Source of the DNA: Bhargavaea sp. CC-171006
GTDB taxonomy: Bacteria; Bacillota; Bacilli; Bacillales_A; Planococcaceae
Length of the DNA: 64,000 nucleotides
Direction: 5' to 3'
NCBI RefSeq assembly: GCF_009761675.1
Contig: NZ_QUZH01000004.1
Coordinates: 1 to 64,000, forward strand
Every line of letters begins with the position of its first letter. The first letter of the stretch is position 1. Made by a program: the position numbers and the translations under genes. Below, piece by piece: positions 8,286-14,659 of this stretch. Below the pieces are notes generated by a model. That model saw only the letters and a list, made by a program, of their open reading frames with translations, was not told the origin of the DNA and did no database searches.

Positions 8286-9003
8286 TCATTTTATATAGAA
8301 GTTAAATTCAGGATAGCGATATTTGCAAAATAAAATAACAAGCTGCTCCGGAAGAACAACGAGCATGACATAAAAGATTGCCAGCCCGAGAATGATCGCC
8401 GTCATTTCATTGAGCCCCTCAAGGCCTGATCACATATTGCAGGATGAAAAATATCCCGAGTCCGGCAGCAGTTGCAGCGTGGAGATAACTTTTATACTCG
8501 AACTTTTCACGCATCGCTGCCTGACGGGACCCGTCCCGATAATCTCCCCGCCGAATTTTCCTGATGAACCTTGCAAAAACCAGCAGAAACACTATTAGGC
8601 CGAACGTTAAGCTAATCCAGGTGAAGGTAATCATCGATTCAGCTGAAGCATCTGTCTCCTCTGCTATTAATAAAAGTGCACAGATATAAAATGTGATTCC
8701 GAACAGGTTTTGAGAAACCACGATACTGACCAAATACTGCACTTTCTCACTTCTCTTATACACAACAGGCAGTGAGTAAATCATTGATAGGGCGATCAAA
8801 ATAGCGGTGAACCAGAAATGGACAGACAGGATCTGATCCTTCCATGGATGGTCGGATGCATAAGCAAAGACATAATACTCCAAAGCATACAGTCCTCCCT
8901 GGAGAACTGTAGCCAGCACCATATTACCCGCAAGGTTCTAGGGACTCTGCCGCCCCGATTCAAGCGGCTTTCTTAACACAAACACATCTTTTTCTTGGAG
9001 CAA
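8286..9003 (-). pseudogene. Degraded copy of the polytopic candidate immunity protein
   Basis: This is a third, broken relative of the proteins at 9154-9927 and 11016-11816. Reading from a TTG at 9003 behind AAGGAGGGAAG, the N-terminus matches (VFVLRKPLESGRQSP). The Met that follows in the intact copies is replaced by a TAG stop at about 8940. The frame then continues in family register (LQGGLYALEYYV through FFILQYVIR) until a one-base shift near 8420 puts TGA in frame. In the shifted frame the family C-terminus resumes (LPEQLVILFCKYRYPEFNF) and ends at 8286. Two independent lesions make this a pseudogene, though the 167-residue middle frame from 8922 to 8419 stays open. Confidence 0.85.
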
Positions 9004-9032
9004 AGCTGCTTCCCTCCTTAATGAAACCAGCC

Positions 9033-9179
9033 TTAACTTATCCTTTGCAGAATTCCTCTAAGAATCATCACACAGCAAATTGCAATAAAGGCGCCTATGT
9101 AACCTGCTTCTTCGGTACGGTATCTCCTAGCTATGAAACGGATATCCGAACATTTAACTCTTTTCAGTTTCACCATCAT
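9033..9179 (-). CDS. Possible small single-pass membrane protein
   Basis: A 48-codon frame starts with a double ATG inside the last codons of the preceding membrane-protein gene in another frame and ends 30 nt before the pseudogene start. It has a basic N-terminus (KLKRVKCSDIRFIARRYR) and one strongly hydrophobic stretch (AGYIGAFIAICCVMIL). There is no clear ribosome site, so expression would depend on coupling to the overlapping gene. It may also be a chance frame or decayed sequence. I do not recognise a family. Confidence 0.3.
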   Translation of the reverse strand: MMVKLKRVKCSDIRFIARRYRTEEAGYIGAFIAICCVMILRGILQRIS

Positions 9180-9927
9180 GTGTGACTTCATCTAAATACG
9201 TTTGCCCTTTAAAGTTAAAGCTGCTGAAACGCAGTTTGCAATACAAAATGATGAGTTGCTCGGGAAGCACAAAACACATCGTGTAAAACACAGCAAAACC
9301 AATGAAAATGATGATGAGCTGGTTTGGATCCCCTAATCCCAGGTTCCTTAGAACATATTGGAGGATAAAGAAGAGGCCAAGACCGGCAACGGCAGCCGCA
9401 GGCAAGGAGGACTTATATTCGAATTTCTTTCGTATCTGTTCACTTCTCGATCCTCGACTATAATCCCCATTCCTGATTTTCCATATATAACGAAGGAACG
9501 TGAGGAGGAAGACGAAAATCCCCGCAAATAGTGTCACCTTAGTGAACGTCATCATGGAAGCATCCGACAAACCGGCTTCTATGTCTGTAACAGCAAATAA
9601 AGCCAGAATGTAGGAAGAAACACCAAACAGATTTTGTGAGAATACAATACTGATCAGATACTGCAATCTCTCAAACTTCCTATATACAATAGGTAACGCA
9701 AAAACGATACCAAGCCCAATTAAAATTAAACTAGTCCAGAAATGCAACTTAAGAATATCGTTTTTTAGTGGATGAGCACTTGAATATCCTATGACATAGA
9801 ATTCCAAAGCATATAATCCAGCTTGTAAAAAAGCGCCTAATACTAGGATTCCGGATAAGTTCATCGGACTTTGCAGGCCCGATACAAGCGGCGTTCTTAA
9901 CACAAATACATCTTGTTCTTTGAGCAT
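9154..9927 (-). CDS. Polytopic membrane protein, second copy of the candidate immunity family
   Basis: This 257-residue protein is clearly related to the one encoded directly after the LXG toxin gene. Shared landmarks are SGLQSPMNLSGI at about 16-27, LQAGLYALEFYV, QYLISIVFSQNLFGVSSYI, the loop GDYSRGSRSEQIRKKFEYKS, FILQYVLR, and the tail LPEQLIILYCKLRFSSFNF. About six transmembrane segments are predicted by eye. It has a strong GGAAGGAGG site. A terminator separates it from the effector operon, so it is probably transcribed separately. Function is unproven; an orphan immunity copy is the leading idea. Confidence 0.75.
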   Translation of the reverse strand: MLKEQDVFVLRTPLVSGLQSPMNLSGILVLGAFLQAGLYALEFYVIGYSSAHPLKNDILKLHFWTSLILIGLGIVFALPIVYRKFERLQYLISIVFSQNLFGVSSYILALFAVTDIEAGLSDASMMTFTKVTLFAGIFVFLLTFLRYIWKIRNGDYSRGSRSEQIRKKFEYKSSLPAAAVAGLGLFFILQYVLRNLGLGDPNQLIIIFIGFAVFYTMCFVLPEQLIILYCKLRFSSFNFKGQTYLDEVTHDGETEKS

Positions 9928-10019
9928 AACTATTTCCTCCTTCCAAACACCCGCCTTCCGGAGTCAACGTCAAGGTCTCCGCTGCCATCTTGGTTCAGGG
10001 TTTCAAACAGTTCAAATGA

Positions 10020-10058
10020 TAAAAAGCATCGCGCAACAAATGTTGCCGATGCTTTTTA
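10020..10058 (-). terminator. Terminator closing the effector operon
   Basis: AAAAAGCATCG and CGATGCTTTTT pair around an inner GCAACA/TGTTGC stem. It lies 31 nt beyond the last DUF5085 gene, with a T tract on the minus strand. Confidence 0.75.
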
Positions 10059-10089
10059 GGCCGATTCGCTCAGCACTTCCAGAAGAGAA

Positions 10090-10542
10090 CTATCCGCTGA
10101 CACCCACGCTCATTTCCACATATGTAGTTCCATCCGGGGCCTGCTTGTACTCCACGAAGACCGGTGTCTTCTGCTGCAGGTTATCCTTCTTCACATGATT
10201 GTAAAGCGCCCAGTAGGCAGCCTGTGACTGCTCATCAAAGTCATTCAGCAGACGGATTTTAGCAAGGCCTTTTACTTCAAAATAGCTTCGGAAAATAACT
10301 TCTTCCTCGGCAGGTACGGTCAGGTCGTTCTCTTTAATGCCCATATGCAGTTCGGCGGTCATCACTTCTGCAATCGGCTCGTTCAGCATCGTAAAGAATA
10401 GCCGGCCATCCACATTTGCACCGTGGGTCTGCAGGATAGTCCGGAAATCTTCGAAGGCGAGGCCGATCTCTGCAGGCACAAAGCTGTACCTTTTTGAAGC
10501 GACATTGCGATGCCGGATCATCCGGTTCTCGGTAATGTTCAT
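10090..10542 (-). CDS. DUF5085 family protein (second of pair)
   Basis: A 150-residue soluble protein with no signal or membrane segment. Its layout (start near RNVASKRYSF, FFTMLNEP, FRSYFEVKGLAKIRL, YNHVKKDNLQQKTPVFVEY, ending in a hydrophobic strand) looks like a GyrI-like/effector-binding fold and matches what I know as DUF5085, a family found next to LXG effector genes in Firmicutes. Its start overlaps the preceding DUF5085 gene by 4 nt. The role is unknown; a chaperone, specificity factor or immunity helper for the LXG protein are options suggested by position only. Confidence 0.65.
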   Translation of the reverse strand: MNITENRMIRHRNVASKRYSFVPAEIGLAFEDFRTILQTHGANVDGRLFFTMLNEPIAEVMTAELHMGIKENDLTVPAEEEVIFRSYFEVKGLAKIRLLNDFDEQSQAAYWALYNHVKKDNLQQKTPVFVEYKQAPDGTTYVEMSVGVSG

Positions 10543-10988
10543 TCCGGTCGTCCGCCTTCCACCGGAACGGCGAGGTCAATGATGATGTCACCGTAAACGT
10601 CGATCAGCACACAATAATAGTTCTGACCGAGAACGATGCCCTCCTTTTCGGCATGCATCCGGACTTTTCCAAAAGCCGCATCGAAGTCCGGCTCCTGCTC
10701 GGCCTGGCGCATGACGAGCGCATCCCCGGAATGGAAACGTTCCATATAGCCGAAACCGCTATCTTCAATTGCCATCGGTTCGCTGACCGGCAAATAATAC
10801 GTAAATGTTCCCGTTTCAGCTCCTTCTTTCCCGTCGAACGTGAAAAAGATGGGACCATTCTGATATACACCCTTATCCAGAAGAATTGTCTCCAGGGCGC
10901 CTATCGGCTCCTGCCAATCTGCTTTCTGTTGCTCAGTCTGATAAGTCAGTACGCGGTCAAACACGAGCGGTCGCCGTTCCATTGCCAT
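10539..10988 (-). CDS. DUF5085 family protein (first of pair)
   Basis: A 149-residue soluble protein built like its downstream neighbour (GPIFFTFDGKE, YYLPVSEPM, GDALVMRQAE, VRMHAEKEGIVLGQNYYCVLIDVYGDIIIDLAVPV), so the two are diverged tandem duplicates. The strand-helix pattern with paired central hydrophobic strands again suggests a GyrI-like small-molecule-binding fold. It starts 27 nt after the candidate immunity gene and is coupled by a 4-nt overlap to the second copy. No function can be assigned. Confidence 0.65.
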   Translation of the reverse strand: MAMERRPLVFDRVLTYQTEQQKADWQEPIGALETILLDKGVYQNGPIFFTFDGKEGAETGTFTYYLPVSEPMAIEDSGFGYMERFHSGDALVMRQAEQEPDFDAAFGKVRMHAEKEGIVLGQNYYCVLIDVYGDIIIDLAVPVEGGRPE

Positions 10989-11015
10989 GCCCCCACATCC
11001 TTTTTTGTAAGATTT

Positions 11016-11816
11016 CTATCTGTAATACGAATCTCCAAAGAGCTCCTCTTCTTCGTCTTCATCTCCCGGTTCATCCAAATATGGACGTCCCTCAAAGTTG
11101 AAGCTGCGATAACGCAGTTTATAATAGAAGATCGCTAATTGCTCAGGAAGAACAAACAACATGGTGTAGAAGATGCCAAATCCGATCAGCAGGAACACGA
11201 GGGTACCCAGTTCCTCCATCCCCGACTGCCGGATTACATACTGGATAATGAAGGAGATCCCGAGCCCGGCAACCGTAGCTGCGGGAAGATAGGATTTGTA
11301 TTCAAATCTCGCACGCATCTGGTCGCTTCTGGAGCCTTCCCGGTAATCGCCCTTGCGGATTTTCCAGATGAATCGTGCTGATGTCAGAATGAATATGAAA
11401 AGTCCCACAAGTAAAGTGGTCCATGTGAATGTCATGATCGAATCAGCCGATGCCCCGAATTTCCTGTCCGTTGCAACGAATAGCGCACAAATGTAGAAAG
11501 ACACTCCGAACAGATTTTGGGAATACAAGATACTGATCAAGTACTGAAGCTTTTCAAACCTTCTATAGACAAAGGGAATGGCAAGGAGGAGGCCCAGGAC
11601 AATCAAGACCGCACTCACCCAAAAATGCCACTGTAAGATTTCTTCTTTATACGGATGATCGGTGGAATACCCGACAATATAATATTCTGCCGCATACAGC
11701 CCCGCCTGAAGAAAGGCACCAAAAACAAAGATTCCGGATAAGTTCATCGGGCTTTGTCTGCCCGATTCAAGCGGCCGTCGCAGGACTGCGACCTTTTCAA
11801 AATTTTCGTTGTTCAT
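11016..11816 (-). CDS. Polytopic membrane protein, candidate immunity to the LXG effector
   Basis: A 266-residue membrane protein with about six hydrophobic segments and a highly acidic C-terminal tail (DEPGDEDEEEELFGD). It begins 13 nt after the LXG gene stop, the place where immunity genes sit in LXG cassettes. The LXG protein has a glycine-rich, membrane-seeking C-terminus, and a polytopic partner would suit protection against a membrane-acting toxin. Two relatives, one intact and one broken, lie downstream. The family was not recognised; it does not look like the DUF443 immunity proteins I recall from S. aureus. Immunity is an inference from position and duplication. Confidence 0.7.
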   Translation of the reverse strand: MNNENFEKVAVLRRPLESGRQSPMNLSGIFVFGAFLQAGLYAAEYYIVGYSTDHPYKEEILQWHFWVSAVLIVLGLLLAIPFVYRRFEKLQYLISILYSQNLFGVSFYICALFVATDRKFGASADSIMTFTWTTLLVGLFIFILTSARFIWKIRKGDYREGSRSDQMRARFEYKSYLPAATVAGLGISFIIQYVIRQSGMEELGTLVFLLIGFGIFYTMLFVLPEQLAIFYYKLRYRSFNFEGRPYLDEPGDEDEEEELFGDSYYR

Positions 11817-11829
11817 TCAGTTGCCCCCA

Positions 11830-13419
11830 TCACCGGAACCAGCCTTTAATGTGATCCATGGCAGATTTGTCCGAATCACCGAATTTCTTGTTCAGGAGCC
11901 AGTTGGCCCCGATACCTGCTGCCATGCCTATTGCGGTGCCGACACCAGGAATCGGTATGAGGGCGGTTCCCGCTGCTGTGAACCCGGCCTGTACGGCTCC
12001 GCCGACAGCGGTATCGACTGCCGTATCCAAAGCGGCCCGTTTATGGGCTTCCCCGCCGCTCAGACCATCCGCTGTTGCACTCTCATAGTTGCCAGCGTAG
12101 GCAAGGCCGGCCCCGATCGGGCCAAGCGCTTTACCCGTTCCTCTGATGAGTCCGCTCGCTTTGTTCATGACTCCAGGGTCTTTGACCCGCTTGAATTCAT
12201 CAACCGTTCCTTTGGCATCCCAAAGATCGGTGAATGCGCCGGTGGTCCCTTTCACTGTCGCTGTGCCTATGACTTTGCCCTTTTGCCCGACGGTGGTCGC
12301 ACGTCCGGTGAAATGCTCGATATCCGGATGCATCGTCTTCACTTTCTCGCCGGTAGGGGACCAGCCGCTCTGCCCCGGTTTGCGGGTGGCATATTTCAGC
12401 ATGACGCTTCTGCTTTCGTATTGGGCAACTTGCTGCGGAGTCCATTTGCTCCGATCTTTCGGCAGACCGCGAGTCAGCATCTTCTCAACTTGTGCATCAA
12501 GCGGGACTCTGAGGGTATCCAGTGCTTTTTTGGAAGCGTTGATGCGGTATTTATAGCTTTGACTTTTGGGATCCCATGCACGGGTGGTTTGTATCCCGCC
12601 TTTGCGGCCAGCCACGTAAAGCGCAAACGCTGACATGCCGCCTTCCCCTTTACCGACCTTGTCCACCACGTCAGCACCGGACTGGATCGCTTTCGAGACA
12701 CTCGCCCAGTTGAGCGCACCCTCTTGATCTGCCTCAAACGGGACGGTGCAGATGTTTTCCCCTGTGATCATCGGATGGCCCTCCATATAGGCCTTCCAGT
12801 CTTCAGCAGGGAAATCGACGTCTGTGATGCCGTCTTTGAACATTCCCTCGATCTCTCCAAGCCACTGCCCCATCCGGAGCAGACCGTCACGCACCGGGAC
12901 AAGGGCATTTCTCTGGGTAGAATCGAATTCGTTCAGATCGGTGACTGTGTTATCCTTTTTTTTCCTCGCACTCCGGATGCCCTGCTGGACGTCACTGTCA
13001 TCCAGATGTGGCAATGACGTAATATCCGCGACAGAGTCCATTATTCCGTTTGCATCGGAAGTGAGGTTCCTTGAAATGGTGGACATTGTGCTCAGGCCGG
13101 TCTCGACTTCGCTTTCGAGAAATCCCTCCCTGATATATCCTGAGGCATTTGGTTCCAGTGATTCCTGCGCAGACTGGATGGAAGTCAGAACAGAATCGAA
13201 CGTGCCGGCAAAGCTCTCGAACTGGTTGAGCAAGGGCAGATGGCAGTCGCGATAAAATGCCTTGATCGCCTCCCCGCCGCTTCCGGCCAGAGAATCCCCC
13301 AGGTCCGTTACTTCCTGCACGCCTGTCCGGATCGCATCCATTTCCTGCTGAAGACTTTTCAACTTATCCCGGTTGCGCTGCAGCCCTTCCCTGAAGGGTG
13401 ATACATCGAGCGTTTTCAT
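11830..13419 (-). CDS. LXG-domain type VII secretion effector with glycine-rich C-terminus
   Basis: A 529-residue protein. Residues 1 to about 215 form the helical LXG targeting domain (LDVSPFREGLQRNRDKL, many heptads, ending near WLGEIEGMF). The middle (about 215-415) is variable and basic. The last ~110 residues are rich in Gly and Ala (ASGLIRGTGKALGPIGAGLAYAG, GGAVQAGFTAAGTALIPIPG, GTAIGMAAGIGANWLL), a glycine-zipper pattern seen in membrane-inserting type VII toxins. No nuclease or ADP-ribosylase motif is apparent. It sits in the same operon as essA and its two helical partners, 35 nt after the YwqI-like gene, and is probably the main effector of this system. Confidence 0.85.
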   Translation of the reverse strand: MKTLDVSPFREGLQRNRDKLKSLQQEMDAIRTGVQEVTDLGDSLAGSGGEAIKAFYRDCHLPLLNQFESFAGTFDSVLTSIQSAQESLEPNASGYIREGFLESEVETGLSTMSTISRNLTSDANGIMDSVADITSLPHLDDSDVQQGIRSARKKKDNTVTDLNEFDSTQRNALVPVRDGLLRMGQWLGEIEGMFKDGITDVDFPAEDWKAYMEGHPMITGENICTVPFEADQEGALNWASVSKAIQSGADVVDKVGKGEGGMSAFALYVAGRKGGIQTTRAWDPKSQSYKYRINASKKALDTLRVPLDAQVEKMLTRGLPKDRSKWTPQQVAQYESRSVMLKYATRKPGQSGWSPTGEKVKTMHPDIEHFTGRATTVGQKGKVIGTATVKGTTGAFTDLWDAKGTVDEFKRVKDPGVMNKASGLIRGTGKALGPIGAGLAYAGNYESATADGLSGGEAHKRAALDTAVDTAVGGAVQAGFTAAGTALIPIPGVGTAIGMAAGIGANWLLNKKFGDSDKSAMDHIKGWFR

Positions 13420-13454
13420 TGATTTCCCTCCTTTTCCCGCTGAGCATTCAATCC

Positions 13455-13748
13455 TTATTCGGGCTTGGGTCCGTTTCCTGTGCCGCTGATGGCGGTTGCC
13501 AGCTGCTGATCGACGTCTGCAAGGAAGTTGATTGATTCCTCTGATGACAACACATTCTTCTGAAGCAACTCGCGGTAGCGGGTCAGCATCTGCTCCATAT
13601 AGGTCATGAGTTCATTCAGCGAATCAGCGGTATCGAGTGTATTTCCGGTGATCTGGCCTGGCGCTGTTGTTTCCAGCGAAGACGCTTTTGCATCCAACGC
13701 TTCGAGCTTGGCCCGGACTTCCTCAAAGGCCACTTTCAATTCTGTCAT
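13455..13748 (-). CDS. YwqI-like DUF5344 family partner of the LXG protein
   Basis: A 97-residue, almost entirely helical protein (TELKVAFEEVRAKLEALDAKAS ... LNELMTYMEQMLTRYRELL). Its size, position and pattern match YwqI of B. subtilis, which lies between ywqH and the LXG gene ywqJ. Such WXG100-like partners are thought to pair with the LXG domain and form the secretion-competent complex. The preferred ATG at 13748 follows GGAGGG by 7 nt; a GTG one codon earlier is also open. Confidence 0.7.
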   Translation of the reverse strand: MTELKVAFEEVRAKLEALDAKASSLETTAPGQITGNTLDTADSLNELMTYMEQMLTRYRELLQKNVLSSEESINFLADVDQQLATAISGTGNGPKPE

Positions 13749-13763
13749 CACTTATCCCTCCGG

Positions 13764-14114
13764 TTATCGTTGCCGCTCCGCCGCTTCCTGCGCGCGGAGC
13801 TGGGCGATGACCGATTCAAGTGACCGGATTTCGCTCTGCAACAAAGTGATTTTATTGTCGATCGCAGAATAGGCATTCTGGAATTGAGGTCCGGACACTT
13901 CAAGATATGGTGTCAGGATTCCCGACTCCCGTGTGCTTTCGAACTTACTGGCATGCTGTCCATGCCATGTACGGGCAGTCAGTTCTGGTTCGCTGAATTT
14001 AGATTCTTTAGATTGGAATTCGCCCTGTTTCCCCTGCAGTTCCCCCTTGCAGCTGCTCAGCCGCCTGATCTGCTGCCGCTTTTCCTCCACAAGCATCTGA
14101 TAATACGAGATCAT
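13764..14114 (-). CDS. YwqH-like DUF5082 family partner of the LXG protein
   Basis: A 116-residue helical protein with a long coiled coil (YYQMLVEEKRQQIRRL, then LLQSEIRSLESVIAQLRAQEAAERQR) and a central W in the turn region TARTWHGQHA, resembling a WXG hairpin. It corresponds in size and order to YwqH (DUF5082). Its ATG overlaps the essA stop by 4 nt, which ties the effector cassette to the secretion apparatus operon. Confidence 0.7.
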   Translation of the reverse strand: MISYYQMLVEEKRQQIRRLSSCKGELQGKQGEFQSKESKFSEPELTARTWHGQHASKFESTRESGILTPYLEVSGPQFQNAYSAIDNKITLLQSEIRSLESVIAQLRAQEAAERQR

Positions 14115-14659
14115 GCGATTTTCCCCTCCGTTTCTTCCTTGCGCCTGACTGTAGGAGTTCCCTTAGTGCCGCTCTTCAGCAGCGCTGGGACCATAAGGCC
14201 GAAGAGACCCAGCATCGCCGCCCCAATCAGGCTGATGAAGACATAAGTGCGGATGCTGCTGCTATCCGCAGCCTCATCCGGCACTTCCGCCGGTTGACTT
14301 GCCTGCGCCTGCGATTTCTCTGCTGGCGCAGTGAACAGGCCCAGTTCCTCAGCCTTCGCTGCCGCCGTCCCCGTTTCGGGACGCCCCGCTTCCAGGAACA
14401 GGTCATCCACTTCTATCGGAGATCTGAATCGGACCGGTTCGGAAAAATCAAGATTGACCCGTTCCTCGGTCAGCGTGTTCTTCATCTCGACCTGCCTGCT
14501 ATCATGAAGATATTCTGTCTTCTTCCTGAAGGGAAGTGACTTGTATTCAAGCGGTTCCAGCGAATCTGCCGGTGCGTCTCCTGTATTGGCGGTAGCCGGA
14601 ATAGCTGCAGAAGATATTGTGGTTGCCAGAAGGATGGCTCCGGCATGCTTAACTTTCAT
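14111..14659 (-). CDS. essA: Type VII secretion protein EssA (YueC)
   Basis: A 182-residue protein with an N-terminal signal-like segment (AGAILLATTISSAAIPATA), a charged extracellular stretch of about 120 residues, and one C-terminal transmembrane helix (YVFISLIGAAMLGLFGLMVPAL), the topology of EssA/YueC. EssA is a small membrane component of the Firmicutes type VII machine. The frame allows a GTG at 14686, but ATG at 14659 follows AGGAAG with proper spacing. It overlaps the end of esaA by 11 nt and the YwqH-like gene by 4 nt. Confidence 0.8.
   Translation of the reverse strand: MKVKHAGAILLATTISSAAIPATANTGDAPADSLEPLEYKSLPFRKKTEYLHDSRQVEMKNTLTEERVNLDFSEPVRFRSPIEVDDLFLEAGRPETGTAAAKAEELGLFTAPAEKSQAQASQPAEVPDEAADSSSIRTYVFISLIGAAMLGLFGLMVPALLKSGTKGTPTVRRKEETEGKIA

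Noticed and set aside
9928-10019. Short minus-strand frame with an EF-hand-like NQDGSGDLDVD stretch before the second membrane-protein copy
   Set aside because: No start codon or length to support a gene; possibly a decayed toxin end but with no comparison sequence here.
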